Assembly: GCF_001687665.2 (NCBI RefSeq)
Contig: NZ_CP016543.2
Location: forward strand, 1,302,001 to 1,366,000
Length of the DNA: 64,000 bases
Direction of reading: 5' to 3'
From: Planococcus donghaensis
GTDB taxonomy: Bacteria; Bacillota; Bacilli; Bacillales_A; Planococcaceae
Below are positions 9,170 to 20,479 of the stretch, one piece after another. Under the pieces are notes generated by a model. The model ran no database searches, was not told the origin of the DNA, and saw only the letters and a list, made by a program, of their open reading frames with translations. The translations under genes and the position numbers were made by a program. The first letter of the stretch is position 1. The number at the start of each line of letters is the position of its first letter.

Positions 9170-9979
9170 ATGACGTTGAATGCGCCAATTGGAGTAATTG
9201 ATTCGGGAGTCGGTGGACTCACCGTTGCAAAAGAAATAATGAAGCTATTGCCGAACGAGCAAATTTGCTATATTGGTGATAATGCGCGTTGTCCGTACGG
9301 GCCGCGTCCGTTATCGGAAGTTCGGACCTATACGTGGCAAATGGCAAATGCGTTGATGAAGAAAAACATAAAAATGCTAGTCATTGCTTGCAATACGGCA
9401 ACTGCAGCTGCGTTGTACTCGCTACAAAAGAACTTGCCAATTCCTGTAATCGGGGTTATATTTCCCGGAGCCCGAGCTGCGGTTAAATCTTCCACAACCA
9501 ATAAAATAGCTGTTTTAGGTACTTCGGGAACAGTGAAAAGCGGAGCTTATGAAAAAGCGGTTTTATCGTTGGTTTCTTCTGCTCATGTGATCCAGCTAGC
9601 TTGTCCGCGTTTTGTTCCTTTAGTAGAAAGTGATGAATACGAAGGAGAATTTGCTCATCGCATCGTTCAAGAAACATTGGCGTCAATCGCCTACGAGGAA
9701 TTCGATACAGCTATTTTAGGGTGTACCCATTATCCATTGTTACAAGGTTTTATCGAAGAAGTGCTAGGGGATACTGTTCATGTTCTTTCGTCAGCAGAAG
9801 AAACGGCGAAAGATGTGGAGCGCTATTTAAATTACAAAAATCAGTTTGCCAACCGTGAAAAACCACCGGTCCATCGTTTTTATACATCGGGGTCTACACA
9901 AATCTTTGGTTCGATTGTCCGCAAGTGGTTAGAGATTGATGAACCGATAATTCATTCCATTCGATTCCCGAAAACCTGA
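9170..9979 (+). CDS. murI: Glutamate racemase
   Basis: Converts L- to D-glutamate for peptidoglycan. The 269-residue product has the N-terminal GVIDSGVGGLTV segment and both catalytic cysteine motifs, ACNTATAAAL near residue 73 and GCTHYPLL near residue 184. This is the B. subtilis racE locus. It begins 10 bases after the MarR gene, suggesting co-transcription. The stop codon is embedded in the terminator stem that follows. In B. subtilis gerM lies between racE and rph; here rph follows directly. Confidence 0.95.
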   Translation: MTLNAPIGVIDSGVGGLTVAKEIMKLLPNEQICYIGDNARCPYGPRPLSEVRTYTWQMANALMKKNIKMLVIACNTATAAALYSLQKNLPIPVIGVIFPGARAAVKSSTTNKIAVLGTSGTVKSGAYEKAVLSLVSSAHVIQLACPRFVPLVESDEYEGEFAHRIVQETLASIAYEEFDTAILGCTHYPLLQGFIEEVLGDTVHVLSSAEETAKDVERYLNYKNQFANREKPPVHRFYTSGSTQIFGSIVRKWLEIDEPIIHSIRFPKT

Positions 9980-10001
9980 TAGCTCTCGCTGTCAGGTTTT
10001 T
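9971..10001 (+). terminator. Intrinsic terminator overlapping the murI stop
   Basis: AAAACCTGATAGC pairs with GCTGTCAGGTTTT around TCTC with one bulge, followed by a T-tract. The murI TGA codon lies inside the left arm. Confidence 0.88.
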
Positions 10002-10055
10002 GTCGTTATGTACGAAATATGGTAAGCTATTGAGCATATATTAAGGAGGATTTTA

Positions 10056-10805
10056 ATGACACGCATAGATAATAGACAAACAAACGAATTGCGTCCCGTT
10101 ACCGTGGACGTTGAGTACTTGATTCACCCAGAAGGTTCGGTACTAATCACAGTAGGCCAAACAAAAGTAATTTGTACCGCAACGATCGAAGAAAAAGTTC
10201 CTGGATTTTTACGTGGTCAAGGTAAAGGTTGGATCACGGCAGAGTATTCGATGTTACCTCGTGCAACAAATAGCCGAAACCGCCGAGAAGCTTCAGCGGG
10301 GAAAATCGGTGGACGGACTATGGAAATTCAACGTTTAATCGGCCGTGCATTGCGCGCAGTTGTGGACTTAGAGAAACTAGGTGAACGTACGCTATGGATC
10401 GATTGTGACGTCATCCAAGCAGATGGTGGAACACGTACAGCATCAATCACAGGAGCCTTTATCGCCATGACGATGGCTATTGGTAAACTTGAGTTACCTG
10501 ATTTTCCTGTAACCGATTTTCTTGCAGCTACGAGTGTAGGCGTCACTGCAGAAAACGGACCGATTCTAGATTTGAACTATGTTGAAGATTCAAGTGCAGA
10601 AGTGGATATGAACTTAGTGATGACTGGAGCAGGACATTTTGTTGAACTTCAAGGAACAGGTGAAGAGTCAACATTTACGCGCGCTCAGTTGAATGAGTTG
10701 CTAGATCTTGGAGAAGCTGGGATTCGTCAATTGATTGCGATGCAACAAGATGCATTAGGTGAACTAGCTGAACGAATTGGCGAAAGGGTGCCAGCAGAAC
10801 TATGA
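10056..10805 (+). CDS. rph: Ribonuclease PH
   Basis: A phosphate-dependent 3' to 5' exoribonuclease that trims tRNA 3' ends. The 249-residue protein begins [14 protein letters not shown], typical of the family, has the RNase PH core with [16 protein letters not shown] and the basic [13 protein letters not shown] stretch, and [27 protein letters not shown] precedes the ATG. Its stop overlaps the start of rdgB (ATGA), indicating coupled translation of two nucleic-acid housekeeping genes, as in B. subtilis rph-ysnA. Confidence 0.97.
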   Translation: MTRIDNRQTNELRPVTVDVEYLIHPEGSVLITVGQTKVICTATIEEKVPGFLRGQGKGWITAEYSMLPRATNSRNRREASAGKIGGRTMEIQRLIGRALRAVVDLEKLGERTLWIDCDVIQADGGTRTASITGAFIAMTMAIGKLELPDFPVTDFLAATSVGVTAENGPILDLNYVEDSSAEVDMNLVMTGAGHFVELQGTGEESTFTRAQLNELLDLGEAGIRQLIAMQQDALGELAERIGERVPAEL

Positions 10806-11407
10806 AACAAATAGTAATTGCAACTCAAAACAAAGGGAAAGCGAAAGATTTTGAAGCGCTTCTTGCGCCACTCGGATATGAAGTATTAACACTTCTAGAT
10901 GTGGCACAAGATATGGACGTGGAAGAAACGGGTGTAACCTTTGAAGAGAACGCCATCTTAAAAGCAGAAGCGGTAGCAAAAGCACTAAATATCCCGGTTA
11001 TATCTGACGATAGTGGTTTGGAAATTGATGCGTTAAACGGTGAACCAGGTGTATACTCTGCACGTTATGCAGGTGGCGAAAAAAGCGACAGTGCAAATAT
11101 TGATAAAGTGCTTGAAAAATTAGCTGGCGTGCCAGAAAACGAACGCACAGCGCGTTTCCGTTGCGTACTAGCAGTTGCAGCTCCAGGACAACAAACACAA
11201 ACTTTCTCTGGGTCATGTGAAGGCAAGATATTGGATGCACGCCGAGGCGAGAACGGTTTTGGCTATGATCCGATTTTTTACGTGCCGAGCTTAAAGAAAG
11301 CGATGGCGGAACTATTGCCACAAGAAAAAGCAGCCATTTCTCACCGAGGCAATGCATTACGTGAACTGAAACAAAGCCTTCCCAACTGGTTAAACGAACA
11401 AAGCTAA
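10802..11407 (+). CDS. rdgB: dITP/XTP pyrophosphatase (RdgB/HAM1 family)
   Basis: Hydrolyses non-canonical purine triphosphates (dITP, dXTP, ITP) to monophosphates, keeping deaminated bases out of DNA. The 201-residue product has the HAM1 features: N-terminal [15 protein letters not shown], the [20 protein letters not shown] active-site region, [14 protein letters not shown] and the C-terminal SHRGNAL. Overlaps rph by four bases. It corresponds to B. subtilis ysnA; the ysnB phosphoesterase gene that follows in B. subtilis is not here. Confidence 0.95.
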   Translation: MKQIVIATQNKGKAKDFEALLAPLGYEVLTLLDVAQDMDVEETGVTFEENAILKAEAVAKALNIPVISDDSGLEIDALNGEPGVYSARYAGGEKSDSANIDKVLEKLAGVPENERTARFRCVLAVAAPGQQTQTFSGSCEGKILDARRGENGFGYDPIFYVPSLKKAMAELLPQEKAAISHRGNALRELKQSLPNWLNEQS

Positions 11408-11446
11408 ATCATTCAAAATTAATTTTAATGTTTTTTTAAAATAGCA

Positions 11447-11475
11447 TTGACTTTTCTTTAAATCATTTCTATAAT
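11447..11475 (+). promoter_or_regulatory. Sigma-A promoter for tRNA-Arg
   Basis: TTGACT and a perfect TATAAT are separated by 17 bases. The start lies about 70 bases before the tRNA, leaving a short 5' leader to be removed by RNase P. Confidence 0.85.
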
Positions 11476-11551
11476 TAAAATTGTCTTTCAATAGAAAAGC
11501 AAAGTCGCAAGCGAAAGCCGGCGCCACCGTCTAGACTTGAAGAAAGCTTTC

Positions 11552-11625
<74 letters not shown>

Positions 11626-11648
11626 TTATAGGAATGTACATAATCCGT

Positions 11649-11691
11649 AAAAAACCTTCTCCTTGTTCAGATGAACGGGAGAAGGTTTTTT
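11649..11691 (+). terminator. Intrinsic terminator after tRNA-Arg
   Basis: A 14-bp perfect stem (AAAAAACCTTCTCC with its complement) with an inner GTTC/GAAC pairing and a terminal T-run. Confidence 0.93.
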
Positions 11692-11872
11692 GTATGCGTA
11701 CAACGAACCCTGAAACCATTACACACTCAGGACGTATTATATTTTAGAAGATAGTTCTAAGCACTTTCTAGCAATAGAGAAAAGCCTTTTCGCTAATTAC
11801 GTTGTCTCGAGGTTACTGTTTTCTACATAAAGGGAATATGATATGATTATGAAACACAAATGAGGTGGTAGA

Positions 11873-12853
11873 ATGCGAAAGAAATACCGGGATTTGAAAC
11901 GTAAGGGGAATGTTATTGTCTTTCCGACCACAGTGGAACGTTTACTGGCAGAAGGGATGACATATTTAAAAGAAGAAAAGTACGAAGATGCTCGGGACAG
12001 TTTGTATCAGGTACTTAGTTACGAACCTGAACACGCAGCTGCGCTGGGAGGCTATACATATTGTTTGTATGAGCTAGGAGAGTTTGGGGAAGCTCTAGAA
12101 GTGTGCAGAGAATTGTTGCAAATTGGTCCAATCCATTACTTGGAGACGATGGAGCTATACATAAGTATTTTAATGCAAGTCCGTGAATTTGAAGAAGCGG
12201 AAAAGATGATTGAGGTTTTAATAGAAGAAAAAGTTTTGCCTGAAGAGCGATTAGAGCAATTTCAACAATTGCGCGAACTAAACGAACGCATTGCAGCGAA
12301 TGCAACGTCGGAAAAAGTTGATGCATCGCTTTATGCGATTGAAAATTTTCTAGCATTACATCCTTCAGAGCAAGAACAATTGATTCTATCGTTGCCGACA
12401 ACTTCTTATCAAGCACTCAAAAAAAAGCTATTAGCTATTATTGAACATGTAGAAGCGGATTTGTTGACGAAAACATACATATTATTTATGCTGTCTCAAG
12501 AAAAGATTGATGCAGAAGTAAGAGTTCAAAAGTTCCATTATAAAGGGGTATTCATGATTAGTGAATTACCTGATCCAGTAAATGATGGACGTATCCAAAA
12601 AATCTCCGCTATTATGGAAGAAGCTTTAGAAAAAGACCCAACGCGACTAGAGTTGGTAAAGGAATTGTTTGAACGTCATATTTACTTGCTTTATCCGTTC
12701 ATGTGGGATGACTTTAATGAAAAAGAAATAGCACAAGCGTATATGGAGTATACAGCTGGGTTATTTACTGGAAAGAGCTCCTTTGATGAAGATGAGAAGC
12801 TATTAGAGTTGATTCAACAGGCCGAACTTTGGTTTGAGATGCGGAATGGGTAG
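11873..12853 (+). CDS. TPR-repeat protein, YsoA-like
   Basis: A 326-residue soluble protein. Residues about 25-135 contain at least three tetratricopeptide-like helical pairs (for example GMTYLKEEKYEDARDSLYQV and YCLYELGEFGEALEVCRELL), a fold used to hold partner proteins. The C-terminal half has no recognised motif. GAGGTGG precedes the ATG. The position immediately before tig matches B. subtilis ysoA, a TPR protein of unknown role, so a link to folding or proteolysis is only suggested by neighbourhood. Confidence 0.8.
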   Translation: MRKKYRDLKRKGNVIVFPTTVERLLAEGMTYLKEEKYEDARDSLYQVLSYEPEHAAALGGYTYCLYELGEFGEALEVCRELLQIGPIHYLETMELYISILMQVREFEEAEKMIEVLIEEKVLPEERLEQFQQLRELNERIAANATSEKVDASLYAIENFLALHPSEQEQLILSLPTTSYQALKKKLLAIIEHVEADLLTKTYILFMLSQEKIDAEVRVQKFHYKGVFMISELPDPVNDGRIQKISAIMEEALEKDPTRLELVKELFERHIYLLYPFMWDDFNEKEIAQAYMEYTAGLFTGKSSFDEDEKLLELIQQAELWFEMRNG

Positions 12854-12956
12854 AAATAGTTGAACCTGTGTGCATCTGTGCTATAATATTGAAGTTGTCA
12901 AAAATCGTAGAGAACGTAAAATGACTTTTAAGAAAATGTTTGGAGGGCTTATAATT

Positions 12957-14243
12957 ATGTCAGCAAAATGGGAAAAACAAGAAGGTAACACAGGGATTTT
13001 AACAGTAGAAGTTCCTGCAGAAGAAGTAAACGCAGGTCTTGATAAAGCGTTTAAGAAAGTTGTTAAAGAAATCAACGTACCAGGATTCCGTAAAGGGAAA
13101 ATGCCGCGTCAAATGTTCGAAAAACGTTTCGGTGCTGAGTCACTTTACCAGGATGCATTAGATTTCATCTTACCTGACGCATACGCAAACGCTGTTGAAG
13201 AAGCAGGGATCAACCCAGTTGACCGTCCTGAAATCGACATCGAAACTATCGAAAAAAACCAACCACTAGTATTTACAGCTAAAGTAGTTGTAAAACCTGA
13301 GGTTGAGCTTGGCGAATACAAAGGTCTTGAAGCATCAAAACCTGATACAGAAGTAACTGACGAAGACATCGAAAAACAATTGAAAGAAAACCAAGAACGA
13401 TTGGCTGAGTTGACTGTTAAAGAAGACGAAGCAATCGTTGAAGGCGATACTGCTGTTATCGATTTCGAAGGATTTGTAGATGGAGAAGCATTTGAAGGCG
13501 GTCAAGGAAATGATTATTCTCTTGAAATCGGTTCAAACTCATTCATCCCAGGATTTGAAGAGCAATTGGTAGGCGTTAAAGCTGGAGAAGAAAAAGACGT
13601 TGAAGTTACTTTCCCAGAAGAATACCACGCTGCTGAACTTGCAGGAAAAGCTGCAACGTTCAAAGTAAAAGTAAACGAAGTTAAAGGCAAAGAACTTCCT
13701 GAGCTTAACGACGAATTGGCAAAAGAAATTGACCCAGAAGTTGAAAGCTTAGAAGCGCTACGCACAAAAATGAAAGATAGCTTAGTTGCTGAGAAAAAAA
13801 CAGCTGCTGATGCAAAACTTCGTGACGAATTGGTTCAAAAAGCTGCAGAAAACGCAACAATCGATATTCCTCATGCAATGATCCACACTGAAATGGACCG
13901 CATGATGAGCGATTTTGAACAACGTTTAACGCAACAAGGCATGAACCTTGAGTTATACTTCCAATTCTCAGGTCAAGACGAAGCTGCACTTCGTGAGCAA
14001 ATGCACGGTGATGCTGAAACACGCGTACGCGTTTCAATGACACTTGAAGCAATTGCTAAAGCGGAAAACATGCAAGTTACTTCAGAAGACATCGATAAAG
14101 AACTTGAAAAAATGGCTGCTCAATTCAACATGGACATTGAACAGATCAAAACAGCTTTAGGTGGAACTGAAATGCTTGAAAATGATATCCGTATGCAAAA
14201 CACAGTTGAGTTCCTAGTGGACAACGCTAAAATTTCTGAATAA
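12957..14243 (+). CDS. tig: Trigger factor (ribosome-associated chaperone, prolyl isomerase)
   Basis: Binds ribosomal protein L23 at the exit tunnel and shields nascent chains. The 428-residue product shows the ribosome-binding signature [12 protein letters not shown] near residue 41, a central FKBP-type isomerase domain ([20 protein letters not shown]), and a helical C-terminal chaperone domain. ATG 12957 is preferred because TGGAGGG precedes it and the N-terminus [11 protein letters not shown] is the family one; an earlier in-frame codon at 12870 would add 29 unrelated residues. Followed by clpX as in B. subtilis. Confidence 0.96.
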   Translation: MSAKWEKQEGNTGILTVEVPAEEVNAGLDKAFKKVVKEINVPGFRKGKMPRQMFEKRFGAESLYQDALDFILPDAYANAVEEAGINPVDRPEIDIETIEKNQPLVFTAKVVVKPEVELGEYKGLEASKPDTEVTDEDIEKQLKENQERLAELTVKEDEAIVEGDTAVIDFEGFVDGEAFEGGQGNDYSLEIGSNSFIPGFEEQLVGVKAGEEKDVEVTFPEEYHAAELAGKAATFKVKVNEVKGKELPELNDELAKEIDPEVESLEALRTKMKDSLVAEKKTAADAKLRDELVQKAAENATIDIPHAMIHTEMDRMMSDFEQRLTQQGMNLELYFQFSGQDEAALREQMHGDAETRVRVSMTLEAIAKAENMQVTSEDIDKELEKMAAQFNMDIEQIKTALGGTEMLENDIRMQNTVEFLVDNAKISE

Positions 14244-14268
14244 GACATAAGCAATATATAAGTATTAG

Positions 14269-14302
14269 GGAAAACAAGGTGCGGAAACGTACCTTGTTTT
14301 CC
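14269..14302 (+). terminator. Perfect 12-bp inverted repeat after tig
   Basis: GGAAAACAAGGT is repeated in inverse after a 10-base loop. There is no T-run outside the stem, so it is a weak or non-classical terminator, or an mRNA 3'-end stabiliser. Confidence 0.55.
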
Positions 14303-14343
14303 ACTACATAGAAGACCCATTTTATATGTACGTAGCAGCAAAA

Positions 14344-14373
14344 TTGACGTTGAATCTAATTAGTTGCTACAAT
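14344..14373 (+). promoter_or_regulatory. Sigma-A promoter for clpX
   Basis: TTGACG and TACAAT with an 18-base spacer, 44 bases before the clpX start codon. Confidence 0.7.
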
Positions 14374-14417
14374 TACGATAATCTTGTAAGATAATTGCTT
14401 GAATAGGGGTGAATACA

Positions 14418-15689
14418 TTGTTCAAATTCAATGACGAAAAAGAGCATTTAAAATGTTCGTTTTGCGGTAAACCACAAGAGCAAGTTCGTAAACTGGTGGC
14501 AGGACCAGGTGTTTATATTTGTGACGAGTGTATTGAGCTTTGTACGGAAATCGTAGAAGAAGAGCTTGGTACAGACGAAGAAGTAGAATTTAAAGAAGTA
14601 CCTAAGCCAAAAGAAATTTTAGACATTTTAAATGGCTATGTAATTGGTCAGGAAAAAGCGAAAAAATCATTGGCTGTAGCGGTTTATAATCACTATAAAC
14701 GCGTAAATTCTAATAGCAAAATTGACGATGTAGAATTGTCGAAATCGAATATCGTATTGATCGGACCTACAGGAAGCGGGAAAACTTTGCTAGCGCAAAC
14801 TTTAGCTCGTATTCTAAACGTACCATTTGCAATTGCAGATGCCACTTCATTGACTGAAGCTGGATATGTAGGTGAAGATGTAGAAAATATTCTATTAAAG
14901 TTAATTCAAGCCGCAGATTATGATGTGGAACGTGCAGAAAAAGGGATTATTTATATTGATGAAATTGATAAAGTAGCCCGTAAATCTGAGAACACATCGA
15001 TTACACGTGATGTATCTGGTGAAGGCGTGCAGCAAGCACTTCTGAAAATCTTAGAAGGCACAACAGCTAGCGTACCTCCTCAAGGCGGACGTAAGCATCC
15101 ACATCAAGAATTTATCCAAATCGATACGACGAATGTTTTATTCATCGTAGGTGGAGCTTTTGACGGAGTTGATCAGATTATTAAACGCCGTCTAGGCAAT
15201 AAAATCATCGGTTTCGGTGCAGATCCGAACAAAGAAGAAGTCGACGAAAAGTCGTTGCTTAGCCAATTGATTCCGGAAGATTTACTGAAATTCGGATTGA
15301 TTCCAGAATTTATCGGCCGTTTGCCTGTCTTGGCAAGTCTTGAACAATTGGATGAAAAAGCGTTAGTTGAAATTTTAACTGAGCCTAAAAATGCATTGAT
15401 CAAGCAATACCAAAAAATGATGGAGCTTGATGGCGTCAAGTTAACATTTGAACCAGAAGCACTTGTAGCAATTGCGCAACTTGCAATTGAACGCAAAACG
15501 GGTGCGCGTGGACTTCGTTCAATTATTGAGAACACGATGCTTGAAGTAATGTTCGATTTACCTTCTCGTGAAGATATTGTCGAATGTGTCATTACAAAAG
15601 AAACTGTTGCCGATAGCGTGCCACCTAAACTAATCTTAGAAGATGGTTCAGAGTATGTTAGCGACAACGATGAGAAAACATCCGCGTAA
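14418..15689 (+). CDS. clpX: ATP-dependent Clp protease ATP-binding subunit ClpX
   Basis: A AAA+ unfoldase that feeds substrates to ClpP. The 423-residue product has the N-terminal C4 zinc-binding domain (CSFCGK, then CDECIELC), Walker A GPTGSGKT near residue 118, Walker [10 protein letters not shown], the RKSEN segment, and an IGF-type loop (KIIGFG) for docking ClpP. TTG 14418 is chosen over GTG 14409 because the product then starts [13 protein letters not shown] like other Bacillales ClpX and TAGGGGTG lies at a suitable distance. In B. subtilis sporulation-specific lonB follows; here lonA does. Confidence 0.96.
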   Translation: MFKFNDEKEHLKCSFCGKPQEQVRKLVAGPGVYICDECIELCTEIVEEELGTDEEVEFKEVPKPKEILDILNGYVIGQEKAKKSLAVAVYNHYKRVNSNSKIDDVELSKSNIVLIGPTGSGKTLLAQTLARILNVPFAIADATSLTEAGYVGEDVENILLKLIQAADYDVERAEKGIIYIDEIDKVARKSENTSITRDVSGEGVQQALLKILEGTTASVPPQGGRKHPHQEFIQIDTTNVLFIVGGAFDGVDQIIKRRLGNKIIGFGADPNKEEVDEKSLLSQLIPEDLLKFGLIPEFIGRLPVLASLEQLDEKALVEILTEPKNALIKQYQKMMELDGVKLTFEPEALVAIAQLAIERKTGARGLRSIIENTMLEVMFDLPSREDIVECVITKETVADSVPPKLILEDGSEYVSDNDEKTSA

Positions 15690-15754
15690 TGAGTGGAATT
15701 TCACCCAGTAGGCAAAGTTTACTAGGTGAACGCTAAACCAATCAAAAGGATGAT

Positions 15755-15807
15755 ACGGGCTGACTCTGATCGTGCGCATCCGCACTTTCTGAGTTAGCCC
15801 GTTTTTG
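15755..15807 (+). terminator. Intrinsic terminator between clpX and lonA
   Basis: ACGGGCTGACTC pairs with GAGTTAGCCCGT (one G-T) with an inner GTGCG/CGCAC helix and a following T-run. It separates clpX from lonA, just before the lonA ribosome binding site. Confidence 0.85.
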
Positions 15808-15837
15808 TTAAAAATATTCCCGGAGGTGACTTCACAG

Positions 15838-18165
15838 ATGGCGAAGAAAAAAGGAACAAAACATGTGCCATTATTGCCGTTGCGTGGACTTCTTGTGTTT
15901 CCGACAATGGTACTGCATATAGATGTTGGTCGCGATCGTTCTGTGGCGGCATTAGAAAAAGCACTGCTAGAAGACAACATTGTCTTTTTAGCAACGCAAA
16001 AAGACATGAGCGTTGAGGAGCCGAAAAGAGCAGATCTTCACAAAATCGGGACATTGGCTTATGTAAAACAAATGTTAAAATTGCCAAACGGAACAATTCG
16101 TGTATTGGTTGAAGGATTAGAGCGTGGGCAATTAAAAAATTATGAAGAAGAAGAAAACTTCACGACAGTAGAAGTAACTCCTTTTGCAGATGAAACAGAA
16201 AGAGATGCCGAACAAGATGCGTTAATGCGTTTGTTGCTAGAGCATTTTGAGAACTACGCAAAAAGTTCGAAAAAAGTTAGCAATGAAACGTATAATACGG
16301 TAGCGGATATTGAAGAGCCTGGCCGTTTAGCAGATATGGTCGCTTCTCATTTATCGATGAAAGTAGCTGCAAAACAAGAAGTTTTGGAAACGTTTGATAT
16401 TAGCAAGCGTTTAGAATTGCTAATCACGCGGTTACATAGCGAACAAGAAGTGATTGACCTTGAAAAAAAGATTAACCTTCGTGTTAAAAAAGCTATGGAA
16501 CAAACACAAAAAGAGTTTTATTTGCGCGAGCAAATGAAAGCTATTCAATCCGAGCTTGGTGATAAAGACGGAAAATCAGCTGAAATTGTCGATTTAAAAA
16601 AACGAATTGAAGATGCAGACATGCCGGAATCAACGAAAAAAACGGCACTTAAAGAACTTGATCGTTACGAAAAACTCCCAGCAGCAGCTGCAGAAAGTGG
16701 CATTATTCGCAATTACATTGAGTGGCTTGTGACTATTCCGTGGTCTGAAGCAACAGAAGACCGTTTGGACATTAACTATGCCGAAGAAGTTTTAAACCGT
16801 GATCATGATGGTTTAGAAAGTGTGAAAGAACGTGTGCTTGAGTATTTAGCTGTACAGCAAATGACCAATTCTTTACGTGGACCGATTCTTTGTTTAGTTG
16901 GACCTCCAGGAGTCGGGAAAACTTCATTAGCAAAATCGATTGCTGAGTCACTCGATCGTAATTTTGTGCGCGTGTCACTCGGTGGCGTTCGTGATGAATC
17001 CGAAATTCGTGGTCATCGTCGTACATATGTCGGGGCGATGCCAGGCCGAATTATTCAAGGGATGAAAAAAGCGGGAACGGTGAACCCGGTATTCTTATTA
17101 GATGAAATCGATAAAATGTCAAACGATTTCCGTGGCGATCCATCTTCAGCAATGCTCGAAGTATTGGATCCAGAACAAAACAATTCATTTAGTGATCACT
17201 ATATTGAAGAAACTTATAACCTCTCAAATGTTCTTTTTATTGCGACGGCAAATGATTTGGGGTCTATTCCAGGTCCGTTACGTGACCGGATGGAAGTTAT
17301 CACGATTGCCGGTTATACAGAAGTCGAAAAACAAATGATTGCAAAAAATCATTTGGCGCCAAAGCAATTAAAAGAGCATGGATTATCTGCAGAGCAATTA
17401 CAGTTTGAAGACGATGCTTTGTTAAATGTTGTGCGTTATTATACGCGTGAGGCAGGAGTCCGCGGTCTCGAACGTCAAATTGCGTCGATTTGCCGAAAAG
17501 TAACCAAGCAAATTGTATCTAAAGAAGAAGAACAAGTGATTGTTGGGGAAAAAGAAGTCGAGGCATATCTTGGGAAGCGAAAATTCCGCTATGGCATAGC
17601 AGAATCGGAAAACCAAGTAGGTGTGGCGACGGGACTTGCTTATACGACAGTTGGCGGAGATACACTTCAAATTGAAGTGTCGTTGTCTGCAGGGAAAGGC
17701 AAACTGCAGTTGACTGGTAAACTAGGAGATGTCATGAAAGAGTCTGCTCAAACAGCTTTGTCCTTCGTTCGAGCTCGCGCAGAATCCCTCGGCATCGATC
17801 CGAAATTCCATGAGTCGCATGACATTCACATTCACGTTCCAGAAGGCGCTGTTCCAAAAGACGGACCATCAGCGGGAATTACAATTGCAACAGCTTTAGT
17901 GTCTGCGTTAACGAAACGTCCAATTCGACGTGAAGTTGGCATGACTGGCGAAATCACTCTCCGTGGCCGCGTTTTACCAATCGGTGGCATTAAAGAAAAA
18001 ACATTGAGTGCGCATCGTGCAGGGTTAAAAACCATCATTTTGCCAATCGATAATGAGCGAGACCTGGAAGACATTCCAGAGACAATCCGCAATGAGATGA
18101 CGTTTAAATTAGTCTCTCAAGCAGATGAGGCATTGGAAATTGCCTTAGAAGGAGAAAACGAATGA
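15838..18165 (+). CDS. lonA: ATP-dependent protease LonA
   Basis: Cytoplasmic AAA+ serine protease for damaged and regulatory proteins. The 775-residue length matches B. subtilis LonA. It has the N-terminal LON substrate domain ([13 protein letters not shown]), Walker [10 protein letters not shown] near residue 357, Walker B FLLDEIDK, and the protease domain with catalytic serine in [10 protein letters not shown] and catalytic lysine in [17 protein letters not shown] 15838 is supported by CGGAGGTGA upstream; the in-frame TTG 15805 lies inside the terminator. Stop overlaps engB start. No lonB copy is present. Confidence 0.97.
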   Translation: MAKKKGTKHVPLLPLRGLLVFPTMVLHIDVGRDRSVAALEKALLEDNIVFLATQKDMSVEEPKRADLHKIGTLAYVKQMLKLPNGTIRVLVEGLERGQLKNYEEEENFTTVEVTPFADETERDAEQDALMRLLLEHFENYAKSSKKVSNETYNTVADIEEPGRLADMVASHLSMKVAAKQEVLETFDISKRLELLITRLHSEQEVIDLEKKINLRVKKAMEQTQKEFYLREQMKAIQSELGDKDGKSAEIVDLKKRIEDADMPESTKKTALKELDRYEKLPAAAAESGIIRNYIEWLVTIPWSEATEDRLDINYAEEVLNRDHDGLESVKERVLEYLAVQQMTNSLRGPILCLVGPPGVGKTSLAKSIAESLDRNFVRVSLGGVRDESEIRGHRRTYVGAMPGRIIQGMKKAGTVNPVFLLDEIDKMSNDFRGDPSSAMLEVLDPEQNNSFSDHYIEETYNLSNVLFIATANDLGSIPGPLRDRMEVITIAGYTEVEKQMIAKNHLAPKQLKEHGLSAEQLQFEDDALLNVVRYYTREAGVRGLERQIASICRKVTKQIVSKEEEQVIVGEKEVEAYLGKRKFRYGIAESENQVGVATGLAYTTVGGDTLQIEVSLSAGKGKLQLTGKLGDVMKESAQTALSFVRARAESLGIDPKFHESHDIHIHVPEGAVPKDGPSAGITIATALVSALTKRPIRREVGMTGEITLRGRVLPIGGIKEKTLSAHRAGLKTIILPIDNERDLEDIPETIRNEMTFKLVSQADEALEIALEGENE

Positions 18166-18743
18166 AAGTTAATAATGTAGAACTAGTTATCAGTGCCGTT
18201 CGCCCGGATCAATACCCAGAAGACGGCTTACCAGAGTTCGCTCTTGCAGGCAGATCAAACGTTGGTAAATCATCTTTTATCAACAAAATGATCGGCCGTA
18301 AGAGCATGGCACGCATTTCCTCAAAACCAGGTAAGACACAAACTTTGAACTTTTATAAAATTGAAGAAAAATTGTTTTATGTCGATGTACCAGGTTACGG
18401 TTATGCGAAAGTGTCAAAAAGTGAGCGTGAAGCATGGGGCAAAATGATCGAACGGTATATTACTGACCGCGAGCCATTGCGTGCTGTTATTCAAATTGTT
18501 GACTTGCGTCATCCGCCAAGTAAAGATGATATCGCGATGTATGAGTTTATGAAGCATTTTGAAATCCCATGTATCATTATTGCAACAAAAGCGGATAAAA
18601 TTCCAAAAGGTAAATGGGACAAGCATAAAAAAATTGTTCGTACAACTTTGGATATGGATAAAACCGACCCCCTCATCGTTTTCTCGTCTGAAACCGGATT
18701 AGGAAAAGATGCAGCATGGCAAGAAATTGAAAGCAGAATGTAA
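18162..18743 (+). CDS. engB: Ribosome biogenesis GTPase EngB/YsxC
   Basis: Essential GTPase that helps assemble the 50S subunit. The 193-residue product has all G motifs: G1 [10 protein letters not shown]3 [10 protein letters not shown]4 ATKADK and G5 FSSETG. Overlaps lonA by four bases, so the two are translationally coupled, as in B. subtilis. Confidence 0.96.
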   Translation: MKVNNVELVISAVRPDQYPEDGLPEFALAGRSNVGKSSFINKMIGRKSMARISSKPGKTQTLNFYKIEEKLFYVDVPGYGYAKVSKSEREAWGKMIERYITDREPLRAVIQIVDLRHPPSKDDIAMYEFMKHFEIPCIIIATKADKIPKGKWDKHKKIVRTTLDMDKTDPLIVFSSETGLGKDAAWQEIESRM

Positions 18744-18749
18744 AACAAC

Positions 18750-18777
18750 AAGCGTAGCCTTCGGGTTACGCTTTTTT
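18750..18777 (+). terminator. Intrinsic terminator after engB
   Basis: AAGCGTAGCC pairs with GGTTACGCTT around a stable TTCG tetraloop and is followed by a T-run. The 240 bases between it and hemA are AT-rich, with no gene seen. Confidence 0.93.
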
Positions 18778-19021
18778 GATTTTAGTATAGTAAAGTGTTG
18801 AAAAGGTTATAATCGTCCCAATTCACTTCACTATTAACAGTTAATTCCGACTAAGAGCGTTATGCTTGTGACGTGGAAAACTGTTTGCTAGTATTAATTT
18901 ATAATAATTATAATTAGCGGTTAGGTTCATGCCTTGTTCACAATTTTAGAGCCAACATTATGCATAAAAGTGTTATACTTAATAAAGATGAAATATTGAA
19001 CGTGAAAGGTGTTTTGTACCC

Positions 19022-20395
19022 ATGCACACATTAGTGGTCGGTGTGAATTATCGCTCTGCACCTGTGGAGATTCGTGAAAAGCTATCATTTATCGAAACTG
19101 ATTTACCACAGGCAATGGAAGCGTTAAAACAACAAAAAAGCATATTGGAAAATGTGATTGTTTCCACCTGCAACCGGACGGAAATTTATGCAGTCGTGGA
19201 TCAACTTCACACAGGTAAGTACTATGTGAAACAGTTTCTTGCGGATTATTTTGACTTGCCGAAAGAAGAAATTTCACAGTACTTATTTATTCATGAGCAA
19301 GATGCAGCGATTGAGCATTTGTTCCGTGTAACAGCTGGTATCGATTCCATGGTATTGGGCGAAACACAAATTTTGGGCCAAGTAAGAAATAGTTTTCTTG
19401 CTGGACAAGAACATGGGACAACTGGGACTGTTTTTAATCAATTGTTCAAACAGGCTGTAACTTTAGCGAAAAAGGCACATTCGGAAACAGCAATTGGTGA
19501 AAATGCTGTTTCCGTATCGTATGCAGCTGTTGAACTCGGTAAGAAGATTTTTGGTAGCCTAAAAAACAAACATGTTGTTATTTTAGGTGCCGGAAAAATG
19601 GGCGAATTGGCGATCAAAAATTTGCAAGGTAGTGGAGCGGACCGAATAACGGTTATTAACCGGACGTTCGAAAAAGCTGAACTACTGGCAGATAAGTTTG
19701 GTGGCAATGCAAAACCGCTAAGCCAATTGCAATGTGCATTGTTAGAAGCGGACATCTTAATATCTTCTACAGGTTCAACTGATTTTGTCATTGACCTTGA
19801 ATTGATGCAGTTTGTAGAGAAACTTCGCAAAGGCAAACCGTTGTTTATGGTTGATATCGCAGTACCACGCGATATGGATCCTCGCATCGGCGATTTACCA
19901 AATGTCTTCTTATACGACATTGATGACATGCAAGGAATTGTAGAAGCGAATTTAGCAGAGCGCGAACGTGCAGCGGGTGAAATCATGACAATGATCGATC
20001 AAGAAGCAATTCTGTTTAACGAGTGGCTATCAACGCTTGGCGTGGTTCCAGTAATTTCTGCACTTCGACAAAAAGCGCTTGGCATTCAGGCGGAGACGAT
20101 GGCAAGTATCGAAAACAAAATGCCGGATTTGACGGATCGTGAAAAGAAAATTCTTAACAAACACACCAAATCGATTATCAACCAATTATTGAAAGACCCA
20201 ATTTTGCAAGCGAAAGAAATGGGCGGTGCCCCTAAATCGCGTGAACAGCTAGAGTTGTTTATGCAAATTTTCGGGATCGAAGAGGAAGTTGAAAAAGAGA
20301 TAGAAAAGCAGTCGAAAGCTCCACAGAAGAAAACAGATAAAGACGTTCTTCAAACCGAAAATTCATCAACTGAAACTCCCGGGTATTCATTTTAA
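19022..20395 (+). CDS. hemA: Glutamyl-tRNA reductase
   Basis: Reduces glutamyl-tRNA(Glu) to glutamate-1-semialdehyde with NADPH, the committed step of tetrapyrrole synthesis. The 457-residue product has the catalytic cysteine in [11 protein letters not shown] near residue 50, the NADPH fold [13 protein letters not shown] near residue 184, and a C-terminal dimerisation helix. The last 40 residues are a charged, lysine- and glutamate-rich tail outside the core. First gene of hemAXCDBL, which together with hemL makes 5-aminolevulinate and carries it to uroporphyrinogen III. Confidence 0.97.
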   Translation: MHTLVVGVNYRSAPVEIREKLSFIETDLPQAMEALKQQKSILENVIVSTCNRTEIYAVVDQLHTGKYYVKQFLADYFDLPKEEISQYLFIHEQDAAIEHLFRVTAGIDSMVLGETQILGQVRNSFLAGQEHGTTGTVFNQLFKQAVTLAKKAHSETAIGENAVSVSYAAVELGKKIFGSLKNKHVVILGAGKMGELAIKNLQGSGADRITVINRTFEKAELLADKFGGNAKPLSQLQCALLEADILISSTGSTDFVIDLELMQFVEKLRKGKPLFMVDIAVPRDMDPRIGDLPNVFLYDIDDMQGIVEANLAERERAAGEIMTMIDQEAILFNEWLSTLGVVPVISALRQKALGIQAETMASIENKMPDLTDREKKILNKHTKSIINQLLKDPILQAKEMGGAPKSREQLELFMQIFGIEEEVEKEIEKQSKAPQKKTDKDVLQTENSSTETPGYSF

Positions 20396-20479
20396 GCTTA
20401 TTAAAAGAGGCGTTTTCGAATCTATATGTTAAAATGTAGAGACGAAACGCCTTTAATTATGGAGATGAAGGGGAATGGG

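Noticed and set aside
15690..15837. Remnant of lonB between clpX and lonA
   Set aside because: Only about 150 bases, fully accounted for by a terminator and the lonA ribosome site.
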